The notes under the pieces were generated by a model that searched no databases, had not been told where the DNA came from, and worked only from the letters and a program-made list of their open reading frames with translations. Of a stretch of 52,630 nt of DNA, positions 35,028 through 43,411 are shown piece after piece. Position 1 is the stretch's first letter. The number at the start of each line of letters is the position of its first letter. Origin of the DNA: Streptomyces sp. Ru71 (GTDB taxonomy: Bacteria; Actinomycetota; Actinomycetes; Streptomycetales; Streptomycetaceae); NCBI RefSeq assembly GCF_002920535.1, contig NZ_PQSS01000054.1, positions 1 to 52,630 on the forward strand. Reading direction: 5' to 3'. Made by a program: the position numbers and the translations under genes.

Positions 35028-36410
35028 ATGCCGAAGACCGCATCCCTCCAGCCGAGCACCGGCGTCGCTCTGCATCTGGACTCGCTCGCGGGTCTGCTGC
35101 GCGAGTGGCTGCCCCGGCAACGCTGGTTCGCCGGGAAGGACCGGCCGGTCACGGATCTGCGTCTGCTGTCGATGACCGAGCTGTTCCCGGGCTGTCTGCA
35201 TGTGCTCATCCATGCCGCCCACGCCGGGTCGCACGCGCCGCACGCCGGCGTGCCCGCGCCCGGCGGGACGGCCCCGGCCGGCGGCGACTGCTACCAGCTG
35301 CTGCTCGGCTTCCAGGAGCATCTGTCGCCGCGGCTCGGCAAGGCGCTGATCGGGCGGGCGGAGAGCGGGCCGATGGCCGGGCTCACGGTCTACGACGCGC
35401 TGCTGGACCCGCGCTCGGCCCATCTGCTGCTGGAGCGCATGCGGCACACCGGCACGCTGGGGCCACTGCTGTTCGACTCCGACCCGTCGGTGCCCATCCC
35501 CTCCGGACTGGCACCCCGGCTGCTGGACGCCGAACAGTCCAACACGTCGCTGGTGTACGGCGACGCGTTCATCCTGAAGCTGTTCCGCCGCATCCAGCCC
35601 GGCGTCAACCCGGACCTGGAGGTGCCGCTGGCGCTCGCCCGGGAGGGCTGCGCCCGGGTGCCGGCCCCCGTCGCGTGGGTGCGCACCAGCATGCCGCAGG
35701 AGGCGACGCTCGGGGTGCTGCAGCCCTTCCTGCCCGACGCCTCCGACGGCTGGACCCTCGCCCTGCAGGCCCTGTCCCGGGGCGAGGACTTCACCGCCGA
35801 GGCGAGCGCGCTGGGGGCGGCCACCGCCGAGGTGCACCTGGCGCTGGCCGCGGCCTTCCCGGCCGGCGGCCACGCCGAGAACGCCCGGCTCGCGGCGGCG
35901 ATGACCGAGCGGCTCGACGCCGCCGCCCACCATGTCAAGGCGCTGCGGCCGTACGTGCCGGGGCTGCGGGCGGCGTTCGGCGCGCTCGTGGCCTGCGATC
36001 CGGGCCCGCCGGCCCAGCGCATCCACGGCGACCTGCACCTCGGTCAGGTGCTGCGCGCCGGACGCGAGTGGTTCGTCATCGACTTCGAGGGAGAGCCGTC
36101 CCGGCCGCTGGCCGAGCGGCGCAGTACGCACTCGCCGGTGCGGGACATCGCCGGCATGCTGCGCTCCTTCGACTACGCGGCCCGGCAGCGCCGGCCCTGG
36201 CGTCCCGAGTGGGCACGCCGCTGCCGCGAGGCCTACTGCGCGGGCTATGCCGCGCGGGCGGGCTGGGACCCGCGCAAGAAGCACGCCCTGCTGCGCGCCT
36301 ACGAGACGGACAGGGCCGTGTACGAAGTGCTCTACGAGGCCAGGCACCGCCCGGCCTGGCTTCCCGTACCCATGGCGGCGATCGAACGACTCGCCGTGAG
36401 AGGAGACTGA
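35028..36410 (+). CDS. pep2: Maltokinase Pep2 (Mak)
   Basis: 460 residues. It phosphorylates maltose to maltose-1-phosphate, the GlgE substrate. The N-terminal cap has LPRQRWFAGKDRPVTDLRL; the kinase C-lobe has RIHGDLHLGQVL (catalytic Asp) and WFVIDFEGEPSRPLAERR (metal-binding DFE), as in aminoglycoside-phosphotransferase-like kinases, and SPVRDIAGMLRSFDYAA. An Ala/His/Gly/Pro-rich insert (about residues 63-85) lengthens the cap. ATG 35028 is 26 bases after the treS stop and follows GAGGAAAGG. The next gene, glgB, starts 4 bases after the stop. Confidence 0.95.
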   Translation: MPKTASLQPSTGVALHLDSLAGLLREWLPRQRWFAGKDRPVTDLRLLSMTELFPGCLHVLIHAAHAGSHAPHAGVPAPGGTAPAGGDCYQLLLGFQEHLSPRLGKALIGRAESGPMAGLTVYDALLDPRSAHLLLERMRHTGTLGPLLFDSDPSVPIPSGLAPRLLDAEQSNTSLVYGDAFILKLFRRIQPGVNPDLEVPLALAREGCARVPAPVAWVRTSMPQEATLGVLQPFLPDASDGWTLALQALSRGEDFTAEASALGAATAEVHLALAAAFPAGGHAENARLAAAMTERLDAAAHHVKALRPYVPGLRAAFGALVACDPGPPAQRIHGDLHLGQVLRAGREWFVIDFEGEPSRPLAERRSTHSPVRDIAGMLRSFDYAARQRRPWRPEWARRCREAYCAGYAARAGWDPRKKHALLRAYETDRAVYEVLYEARHRPAWLPVPMAAIERLAVRGD

Positions 36411-36413
36411 CCC

Positions 36414-38627
36414 GTGGCGCTGCGCGACACCTCACTCCCCGAGCCGTCGGGCCCGGCCCGCACAGCGGCCACCGACCTGGACCCGGCCGACCGCGGCCGG
36501 CTGCTGGCGGGCGCTCATCACGATCCGCACGCGCTGCTGGGCGCCCACCCGGTGGAGGGCGGGATCCTCTTCCGGGCGCTGCGCCCGTTCGCCCGGTCGG
36601 TCAGCGTCGTGGCCGGCCGCAAGCGGCACCCGCTGGCCTCGGACGGCGACGGCCTGTTCTCGGCCGTGCTGCCGCTGAAGAAGATCCCGAACTACAAGCT
36701 GGCGGTGGCGTACGAGGACGCCGAGTACGTGGTCGAGGACCCGTACCGGTTCCTGCCCGCGCTCGGCGAGTTCGATCTGCATCTGATCCGGGAGGGCCGC
36801 CACGAGCAGCTGTGGAAGGCGCTCGGCGCGGAGCCGATGACCCACCAGGGGGTCGAGGGCACCCGGTTCACGGTGTGGGCGCCGAACGCGCAGGGCGTGC
36901 GGGTCGCCGGGGACTTCACGTACTGGGACGGCACGCAGTTCCCGATGCGCTCGCTCGGCTCCTCCGGGGTGTGGGAGCTGTTCCTGCCCGGGATCGGCGA
37001 GGGCACCCGGTACAAGTTCGAGATCACCTCGCGCTACGGCCACCGGTTCCTGAAGGCCGACCCGATGGCGCGGTGCACGGAGGTGCCGCCGGACACGGCG
37101 TCGATCGTCACGGCGTCGCACCACCAGTGGGGCGACGCGGAGTGGATGGCGCACCGGGGTGACACCCCCGTGCACCGGGCGCCGTTCTCGGTGTACGAGG
37201 TGCATCTGCCGTCCTGGCGCCCGGGGCTCACCTACCGGGAACTCGCCGAGCAGCTCCCGGCGTACGTCAAGGACATGGGCTTCACCCATGTGGAGCTGAT
37301 GCCGGTCGCCGGGCACCCCTTCCACGGCTCCTGGGGCTACCAGGTCACCTCCTACTACGCGCCGATGCCGCGGCTGGGCACGCCGGACGACTTCCGGTAC
37401 TTCGTCGACGCCTGTCACCGGGCGGGCATCGGCGTGATCATGGACTGGGTGCCGGCGCACTTCCCGAAGGACGACTGGGCGCTGGCCCGGTTCGACGGGG
37501 ACCCGCTGTACGAGCCCGGAAACGACCAGCGGGCGGAGCACCCGGACTGGGGGACGTACGAGTTCGACTACGGCCGCACCGAGGTGCGCAACTTCCTGGT
37601 CGCCAACGCGGTGTACTGGTGCGAGGAGTTCCACATCGACGGCCTGCGGGTGGACGCGGTGGCCTCGATGCTCTACCTGGACTACTCGCGCGAGGACGGC
37701 CAGTGGACGCCGAACGTCTTCGGCGGCAACGAGGACCTGGCGGCGAAGGCCTTCCTGCAGGAGATGAACGCCACCGTCTACCGCCGCTGCCCGGGGATCG
37801 TGACGATCGCCGAGGAGTCCACGGCCTGGGACGGGGTGACCCGGCCCACCGACAGCGGCGGGCTGGGCTTCGGGCTGAAGTGGAACATGGGCTGGATGCA
37901 CGACTCGCTGCAGTACATGAGCAAGGAGCCGGTGCACCGCAAGTACCACCACCACGAGATGACCTTCTCGATGGTGTACGCCTACAGCGAGAACTACGTG
38001 CTGCCGATCAGCCACGACGAGGTGGTGCACGGCAAGCAGGCCCTGGTGTCGAAGATGCCGGGCGACTGGTGGCAGCGCCGCGCCAACCACCGCGCCTACC
38101 TGGGCTTCATGTGGGCCCACCCGGGCAAGCAGCTGCTGTTCATGGGGCAGGAGTTCGCCCAGGGCGGCGAGTGGAACGTGGAGCACGGGCCGGAGTGGTG
38201 GCTGATGGACCCCGGGCACATGGCGGCGGGTGACCACCGCGGGGTGCAGGAGCTGGTGCGCGACCTGAACACGCTGTACCTGGCCACGCCCGCGCTGTGG
38301 CAGCGGGACACCGAGCCGTCGGGCTTCAGCTGGGTCGCCTGCGACTCCGCCGACGACAACGTGTTCGCCTTCGTGCGCTACGGCGCCGACGGCGGTCCGC
38401 TGCTGGCGGTCTCCAACTTCTCCCCGGTCGTCCGCCACGACTACGTCCTGCACGTCTCCGACGAGGTCACGGCCTGGCAGGAGGTCCTCAACACGGACGC
38501 GGCGAAGTACGGCGGCAGCGACGTGATCCTGCCCGACCCGGTCAAGCCGGAGGACGGGACGATCCGGCTCACCCTGCCTCCGCTGGCGACGGTGTGGATG
38601 TCGCCGTACCCTACGCGTTCCATGTGA
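36414..38627 (+). CDS. glgB: 1,4-alpha-glucan branching enzyme GlgB
   Basis: 737 residues, GH13_9. N-terminal DPHALLGAHPVEGG with the extra N1 domain, CBM48 (FTVWAPNAQGVRVAGDFTYWDG), then the barrel: HVELMPVAGHPFHGSWGYQVTSY, GLRVDAVASMLYLDY (nucleophile Asp414), VTIAEESTAWDGVTRP (acid Glu467) and PISHDEVVHGKQAL (third Asp). It makes alpha-1,6 branches in the glucan built by GlgE. Start GTG 36414 is 8 bases after GAGGAG and only 4 bases after the maltokinase stop, so translation is linked. Confidence 0.97.
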   Translation: MALRDTSLPEPSGPARTAATDLDPADRGRLLAGAHHDPHALLGAHPVEGGILFRALRPFARSVSVVAGRKRHPLASDGDGLFSAVLPLKKIPNYKLAVAYEDAEYVVEDPYRFLPALGEFDLHLIREGRHEQLWKALGAEPMTHQGVEGTRFTVWAPNAQGVRVAGDFTYWDGTQFPMRSLGSSGVWELFLPGIGEGTRYKFEITSRYGHRFLKADPMARCTEVPPDTASIVTASHHQWGDAEWMAHRGDTPVHRAPFSVYEVHLPSWRPGLTYRELAEQLPAYVKDMGFTHVELMPVAGHPFHGSWGYQVTSYYAPMPRLGTPDDFRYFVDACHRAGIGVIMDWVPAHFPKDDWALARFDGDPLYEPGNDQRAEHPDWGTYEFDYGRTEVRNFLVANAVYWCEEFHIDGLRVDAVASMLYLDYSREDGQWTPNVFGGNEDLAAKAFLQEMNATVYRRCPGIVTIAEESTAWDGVTRPTDSGGLGFGLKWNMGWMHDSLQYMSKEPVHRKYHHHEMTFSMVYAYSENYVLPISHDEVVHGKQALVSKMPGDWWQRRANHRAYLGFMWAHPGKQLLFMGQEFAQGGEWNVEHGPEWWLMDPGHMAAGDHRGVQELVRDLNTLYLATPALWQRDTEPSGFSWVACDSADDNVFAFVRYGADGGPLLAVSNFSPVVRHDYVLHVSDEVTAWQEVLNTDAAKYGGSDVILPDPVKPEDGTIRLTLPPLATVWMSPYPTRSM

Positions 38628-38687
38628 CGATCACGGGGTACCCGGCTGTGCGTCCCGTCGCGGCGCAGCCAGGAAGGGCGGCCTTAC

Positions 38688-39776
38688 GTGCGCACAGTCG
38701 GAGTGGAGGAGGAGCTCCTCCTGGTCGACCCGGAGACCGGTGATCCCAGGGCGCTGTCCGCTGCCGCCCTGGCCCACGCGGAACATGAGGACGCCGGGCA
38801 GGACGTCTTCGAGAAGGAGCTGTACGACCAGATGCTGGAGTTCGCCACCCGGCCGCGGGCCGGGATGGCGGACCTGCGCGAGGAGATCGTCCGGTGCCGC
38901 AAGGAGGCGGCCCGGCACGCGGAGGGCATCGGCTGCACGGTGGCGGCGCTGGCGACGTCGCCGCTGCCGGTCAGCCCGGCGATCGGGATCAACGACCGCT
39001 ACCAGTGGATGGCGGAGCAGTACGGGATCGCCACCCGGGAGCAGTTGGTGTGCGGCTGCCACGTCCATGTGTCGGTGGAGTCCGACGAGGAGGGCGTGGC
39101 CGTCGTCGACCGGATACGGCCCTGGCTGCCGGTGCTGTCGGCGCTCAGCGCCAACTCGCCCTTCTGGCAGGGGCGCGACACCCGCTACAGCAGCTACCGC
39201 AGCCGGGTGTGGTCGCGCTGGCCGTCGGCGGGGCCGACCGAACTGTTCGGGTCCGCGTCGGCCTACCGGCGGCGGGTGGCCGACATGGTGGCCACCGGGG
39301 TGATCCTCGACAAGGCGATGGTGTACTTCGACGCCAGGCTCTCGGAGCGCTATCCCACGGTGGAGGTGCGGGTCGCAGACGTGTGTCTGCACGCGGACAC
39401 CGCGGTGCTGCTCGCCGCCGTGGTGCGGGGGCTGGTGGAGACGGCGGCCCGTGAGTGGCGGGCCGGGGTGGAACCCGCCGCGCACAGCGTGAGTCTGCTG
39501 CGGCTGGCCGCCTGGCGGGCGGCCCGTTCCGGCCTGGAGGGTGAGCTGCTGCATCCGGCGACCATGCGGCCGGCCCCCGCCGAGGAGGTCGTACGGGCGC
39601 TGCTGGAGCACGTCGAGGAGGCCCTCGCCGAGAGCGGGGACCTGGAACTGGCCCGGTCGTCCTGCGCGGAGTTGCTGCGGTGCGGCAACGGTGCCCGCAT
39701 CCAGCGCCGGCTGATGGAGCGCTCCGGCAGCCTGCGGGACGTGGTCGCCGAGTGCGTCCGGCACACGCAGGCCTGA
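38688..39776 (+). CDS. Carboxylate-amine ligase, YbdK/GCS2 family
   Basis: 362 residues. The start (TVGVEEELLLVDPETGDPRAL) with its metal-binding Glu pair, then FEKELYDQMLEFATRPRAGMADL, YGIATREQLVCGCHVHVSV, HSP-free ANSPFWQGRDTRYSSYRSRVW and the C-terminal region define the glutamate-cysteine-ligase type 2 fold of YbdK. E. coli YbdK has weak gamma-glutamylcysteine synthetase activity; the natural substrate is unknown. Streptomycetes use mycothiol, not glutathione, so another ligation is likely. Start GTG 38688, 61 bases past glgB; GGAAGGGCGG precedes. It may be the last gene of the glgE operon. Confidence 0.9.
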   Translation: MRTVGVEEELLLVDPETGDPRALSAAALAHAEHEDAGQDVFEKELYDQMLEFATRPRAGMADLREEIVRCRKEAARHAEGIGCTVAALATSPLPVSPAIGINDRYQWMAEQYGIATREQLVCGCHVHVSVESDEEGVAVVDRIRPWLPVLSALSANSPFWQGRDTRYSSYRSRVWSRWPSAGPTELFGSASAYRRRVADMVATGVILDKAMVYFDARLSERYPTVEVRVADVCLHADTAVLLAAVVRGLVETAAREWRAGVEPAAHSVSLLRLAAWRAARSGLEGELLHPATMRPAPAEEVVRALLEHVEEALAESGDLELARSSCAELLRCGNGARIQRRLMERSGSLRDVVAECVRHTQA

Positions 39777-39798
39777 CCCCCGGCGCGCTCCCCGCCGC

Positions 39799-40032
39799 TC
39801 ACAGCGCCAGGGAGATCGCGTAGGCCAGGAAGAAGGCCGCCACCAGCACCACCAGGACGAGGATCAGCACCAGCGGCATCTTCGCCCAGCCCTTGGGCGG
39901 GTTGTGCACCTCGCGGGGTCCGGCCTCGGGCAGGCTGCTCTCCGCGGGCGGGGTCTCGCCCGGGGGGACGCCGCCGCCGGGTTCCAGTCCGGTGCTGCGT
40001 TCGGGTTCGGGATCGGGATTCGTGAAACTCAT
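39799..40032 (-). CDS. DUF6480 small membrane protein
   Basis: 77 residues. The N-terminal 45 residues are Pro/Glu/Gly-rich and hydrophilic (TNPDPEPERSTGLEPGGGVP, GETPPAESSLPEAGP), followed by NPPKGWAKMP and one transmembrane helix (LVLILVLVVLVAAFFLAYAISLAL) to the end. This layout fits DUF6480 of streptomycetes, predicted tail-anchored with the acidic part in the cytosol. No function is known. Divergent from the acyl-CoA-synthetase gene. Confidence 0.8.
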   Translation of the reverse strand: MSFTNPDPEPERSTGLEPGGGVPPGETPPAESSLPEAGPREVHNPPKGWAKMPLVLILVLVVLVAAFFLAYAISLAL

Positions 40033-40182
40033 GCGCTCCGAGTCCCCCGTCGGGGCCGAGATCAACGAAGCCGCATCACTTCCGCTGTCCGCGCACCGCG
40101 CGCGGCCCGGCGCGCTACATTCCGTGCACCGCCGACCACAGGTCAGCGGCGGAGTTCCGCCCCGTACCCCCAGGAGCAGCGC

Positions 40183-42069
40183 ATGTCCCTCGCTCCCCCG
40201 GCACCCGCCCCCCTGAAGGGCGGGCTGGCCGACAGTGTCTTCGCGACCGCCGACCGCGATCCCGTGCTCTCGCTGCTGGCACGCCGCCGCGCCGACGGCG
40301 GCTGGGACGAGGTGAGCGCCGTCGAGGTCCGCGATCAGGTGCTCGATGTGGCCCGGGGCCTCGTGGCGTGCGGTGTCCGCCCGGGCGAGCGCATCGCGAT
40401 CATGGCCGGTACCCGGTACGAGTGGACGGTGCTGTGCCACGCGCTGTGGGCGGTGGGGGCCGAGGTGGTGCCGGTGCATCCGACGGCCTCCCGGGACCAG
40501 GTGGCTTTCATCCTGCGCGACGCCGGCTGTGTGGGCGTGCTGGTCGAGGACGAGCAGAGCGTGATGACGGTCGGTTCGGTGTGCGCCTCGCTGCCGCGGC
40601 TGCGGCATGTGTGGCAGCTCGACGCCGGGGCGCTCGACGAGCTGGTGCGGCGCGGTGCGCTGGTCCCGCCGACCACGGTGGACTCGCTGCGCCGGCTGGT
40701 GCTGCCCGACTCGGCCGCGGTCGTCGCCTACACCTCGGGCACCTCGGGCCGGCCGCTGGGATGTGTGCTGAGCCACCGGGCGCTGGCGCATCCCTGCGAC
40801 ACGCTGCTGGCGGGCTGGGGGCACACGGCCGCTCCGCCGGGCCAGCGGCCGTCCGTGCTGGCGTTCCTGCCGTTCTCCCATGTGTACGGCCTGATGGTGC
40901 AGGGTCTGTGTGTGCGCGGCGGGATCCTCATGGGCCATGAGCCGGACATGAGCGCGCAGGCGCTGGCCTCGGCCGTGCGCTCGCTGCGGCCGACGTACTT
41001 CTACGCCGTGCCGTCGGTGTTCGAGAAGCTGTACAAGACGTTTCTGCGCACCGCCCAGCTGTCCGGGCGCGGCGCGCTGTTCGAGCGGGCGGCGCAGACG
41101 GCGCGGGACTTCGCGGCGGCCTGCGAGCGGCAGCGCACGGGCCGCGGGCCGGGCCCGGGGCTCGATCTGCGGATGCAGCACGCCCTGTACGAGCGGACGG
41201 TGTACCGCCGGCTGCGGGCGGAGCTGGGCGGCCGGGTGTGCCGGGCGACCTCGGGCGGCTCGCCGCTGAACCGGGAACTGTCGCTGTTCTACGAGGGCAT
41301 CGGCATCTATGTGCACGACGGGTACGGGCTGACCGAGACCGCCGGCGGGATCACGATGCAGCCGCTCGGCCGGGAGAAGGCGGGCACGGTCGGCCGGGCC
41401 CTGCCGGGCATGGAGATCCGCCTCGCCGAGGACGGGGAGATCCTGGTGCGCGGTCCGTCGGTGTTCCAGGGGTACGTCGGTGACGCGGCCGCCACCCGGG
41501 CGGTGCTGCGCGGCGGCTGGCTGGCCACGGGTGACCTCGGGCAGCTGGACGACGAGGGGTATCTCACGATCACCGGCCGGAAGAAGGAGGTGATCATCAC
41601 CAGTGGCGGCAAGAGCGTGGCGCCGGCCTTCCTGGAGCAGCGGCTGCGCATGCATCCGCTGGTGCACCAGGCCGTCGTCGTCGGGGACAACCGTCCCTGT
41701 GTGGGGGCGCTGATCACCCTGGACCCGGAGTTCCTCGCGCACTGGCGGCGCTCGCTGGCGCTGCCGGGCACCTCCCCGCTGCGGGAGGCGCGGGAGGAGA
41801 ACGCGCTGCGGGAGGAGATCGGGCGGGCCGTGGCCGCGGCCAACAGCGCGGTGTCGCGCTCGGAGTCGATCCGGGTCTTCCGCATCCTGCCGGAGCCGTT
41901 CGACCTGTCGAGCGGGTTGCTGACGCCGTCGCTGAAGCTGCGCCGGGACGTGATCGTGCGGACGTACGCCGCCGAGATCGAGGCGATGTACGCATCCCGC
42001 GCGCGGCCGGCGCGGCTGCCGCCGGCGGACGTGCTCGGCTGGGACGAGGGGGACGACGTGTTCCGCTGA
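40183..42069 (+). CDS. Long-chain acyl-CoA synthetase-like AMP-binding protein
   Basis: 628 residues. AMP-forming adenylation fold: AYTSGTSGRPLGCVLSHRA (P-loop A3), FLPFSHVYGLMVQGLCV, TSGGSPLNRELSLFYEGIGI, DGYGLTETAGGI (A5), WLATGDLGQLDDEGYLTITGRKKEVIITSGGKSVAP (A7/A8) and PSLKLRRDVI (A10 Lys). It resembles FAA-type enzymes that activate fatty acids to acyl-CoA at the membrane. The A3 Lys of the usual GTTGxPKG is Leu here (SGRPLG), which is uncommon and could weaken phosphate binding. ATG 40183 follows CAGGAG. Placed between the glycogen operon and the partner-switching cluster. Confidence 0.9.
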   Translation: MSLAPPAPAPLKGGLADSVFATADRDPVLSLLARRRADGGWDEVSAVEVRDQVLDVARGLVACGVRPGERIAIMAGTRYEWTVLCHALWAVGAEVVPVHPTASRDQVAFILRDAGCVGVLVEDEQSVMTVGSVCASLPRLRHVWQLDAGALDELVRRGALVPPTTVDSLRRLVLPDSAAVVAYTSGTSGRPLGCVLSHRALAHPCDTLLAGWGHTAAPPGQRPSVLAFLPFSHVYGLMVQGLCVRGGILMGHEPDMSAQALASAVRSLRPTYFYAVPSVFEKLYKTFLRTAQLSGRGALFERAAQTARDFAAACERQRTGRGPGPGLDLRMQHALYERTVYRRLRAELGGRVCRATSGGSPLNRELSLFYEGIGIYVHDGYGLTETAGGITMQPLGREKAGTVGRALPGMEIRLAEDGEILVRGPSVFQGYVGDAAATRAVLRGGWLATGDLGQLDDEGYLTITGRKKEVIITSGGKSVAPAFLEQRLRMHPLVHQAVVVGDNRPCVGALITLDPEFLAHWRRSLALPGTSPLREAREENALREEIGRAVAAANSAVSRSESIRVFRILPEPFDLSSGLLTPSLKLRRDVIVRTYAAEIEAMYASRARPARLPPADVLGWDEGDDVFR

Positions 42070-42118
42070 CGCTCGCGGAACGGGACGCGTACCTTCGCGG
42101 CCCCAGGGAACCCTCCCC

Positions 42119-42619
42119 ATGGCACTGCACAGCCGATCCGTACGAAGGGACAGCTCCTCGCCGATGGCGGGTAGTGAATGGGACATGGCAACCGAGCCGC
42201 GTTGGGACAATCCGCTGACCTCCCGAGAGATGCCGAACCGCACGACGCGCTTCGCGGGTGAGCCGCAGGACGTGACGGGGGCCCGGCTGGCCGCGGAGGC
42301 CTATCTCCGTGCCCTGGCCCGCGTCCAGCCGCCCTCCGCCCAGGAGTGCTGGCACGACATCGTGCTCATCGTCACGGAGCTGGCCGCCAACGCGGTGCAG
42401 TACGCTCCCGGGCCTTTCGAACTGCGTCTGCGACGGACGTTCGACGGCGTGCACGTCACGCTGCACGACTCCAGTCCGACACCCCCGACGCCGCGCCCCT
42501 TCCACCCCAGCAGCGGGGGCGGCGGCATCGGCTGGTACCTGGTGCAGACGCTGTGCACCCAGGTCAGTGTCGTGCCCGAGGGCGAGGGCAAGGACGTGCA
42601 CGTTTTCCTGCCCTGGTGA
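42119..42619 (+). CDS. HATPase_c_2 protein, anti-sigma-factor kinase-like (RsbW type)
   Basis: 166 residues if started at ATG 42119 (AGGGAA upstream); starts at 42164 or 42185 are equally possible and would still contain the domain. The GHKL fold shows RLAAEAYLRALARV, CWHDIVLIVTELAANAVQYAPGPF (N-box with Glu and Asn), VHVTLHDSS (G1, weak) and SSGGGGIGWYLVQTLCTQVSV (G2). Such proteins phosphorylate STAS antagonists and bind a sigma factor. The STAS gene is next, 81 bases on, making a likely partner pair for a SigB-type sigma. Confidence 0.85.
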   Translation: MALHSRSVRRDSSSPMAGSEWDMATEPRWDNPLTSREMPNRTTRFAGEPQDVTGARLAAEAYLRALARVQPPSAQECWHDIVLIVTELAANAVQYAPGPFELRLRRTFDGVHVTLHDSSPTPPTPRPFHPSSGGGGIGWYLVQTLCTQVSVVPEGEGKDVHVFLPW

Positions 42620-42629
42620 ACCCGGGGAT

Positions 42630-42654
42630 GCATGGGCTGCCCGTTCGGGGGTAT
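42630..42654 (+). promoter_or_regulatory. SigB-type promoter before the STAS antagonist gene
   Basis: GCAT (42630-42633) and GGGTAT (42649-42654) are 15 bases apart and match the SigB-family consensus GNNT-14 to 16-GGGTA[CT] fully. It gives a leader of about 40 bases for the GTG at 42700. The local string TTCGGGGGTATC repeats that found upstream of the HATPase-glgX pair. Confidence 0.55.
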
Positions 42655-42699
42655 CCGCCGGTGGGCCACGAAACGAGTCCGCTGCTGTTGGAGGTTGCC

Positions 42700-43101
42700 G
42701 TGCCCCTTGCCCAGAACCCGCTGTCCGTCGAGGTCACCCTGCCGCGCGACGATGTCGCCCTGGTCGTGGTCGAGGGGCATCTGGACCTCGACACGGCGAC
42801 GGAGTTCCAGGCCCATCTGGCCAATCAGCTCCACCACGGCCGCCGGCACTTCCTGCTGGACCTGTCGGCCGTGCCGTTCATGGACTCCTCCGGCATGAAC
42901 ATCATCCTGCGGGTCTACCAGGAGGCGCGCGATCTTCCCGGGACGGTCCACGTCATCTCCCCCACCCCCGCCGTCCGGCGCGTCCTGGACCTGACGGGTG
43001 TGAGCATCACGGTGCCGATCTCGGAGTCGGTCGAGGAGGCGCTGGCGCTGATAGACCGGGGGCCGGCGGACGCCGGGGAGGCCGAGACGCCCGGCACCTG
43101 A
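42700..43101 (+). CDS. STAS-domain anti-sigma factor antagonist (RsbV type)
   Basis: 133 residues. STAS fold: LSVEVTLPRDDVALVVVEGHLDLDTATEFQAHLANQL, then HFLLDLSAVPFMDSSGMNIILRVYQ with the phosphorylatable Ser in DSSG, and VHVISPTPAVRRVLDLTGV. When unphosphorylated it would bind the anti-sigma kinase and free the sigma factor. GTG 42700 is fixed by GGAGG 5 bases upstream; an in-frame GTG at 42661 has no such site. It carries its own SigB-type promoter, a natural feedback arrangement. A terminator-like hairpin follows at 43153. Confidence 0.92.
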   Translation: MPLAQNPLSVEVTLPRDDVALVVVEGHLDLDTATEFQAHLANQLHHGRRHFLLDLSAVPFMDSSGMNIILRVYQEARDLPGTVHVISPTPAVRRVLDLTGVSITVPISESVEEALALIDRGPADAGEAETPGT

Positions 43102-43411
43102 CGCGGCGCGGACCCGGACGCACGCGGCCGGCTCCGCACGTGATCGTTCTCACCCCGGGACGGGTTCCCCGTCACCGGGGTCGCCGGGGTTGTGCGCCCC
43201 GGGGCGGACCGGCCCCACCGCGTCCCCGGCGTACGCCGGTTGCCGCACCGGTCTGTCAACCCCTGCACCCCCCGCTGGGGTTCAAAGCCGGCGACCCGGT
43301 GTCGTGCGCCGTCCGGCCATGGTTACAGTGGGCGCCCGGCAGAGATCACATCGCCTCTCGTCGCCTCCCGCAGGCCACAGCGATGCACCACGCAACTGAG
43401 GAGTGACACAC
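43102..43411. other. Intergenic region before the rsbR operon
   Basis: 310 bases. The first third holds the hairpin at 43153-43180. The rest should carry the promoter of the RsbR operon; GGTTAC near 43320 is one mismatch from a SigB -10, but no matching -35 is found. No gene is supported. Confidence 0.5.
43153..43180 (+). terminator. Hairpin after the STAS gene
   Basis: CCCCGGGACGGG (43153-43164) and CCCGTCACCGGGG (43168-43180) pair over about 12 bp with one bulged base, around a very short loop. Confidence 0.55.

Noticed and set aside
40162..40169. GGGTAC on the minus strand as a SigB-type promoter of the DUF6480 gene
   Set aside because: No GNNT element lies 14-16 bases upstream, it overlaps the ribosome-binding region of the divergent gene, and the TTCG lead seen in the other copies is missing.
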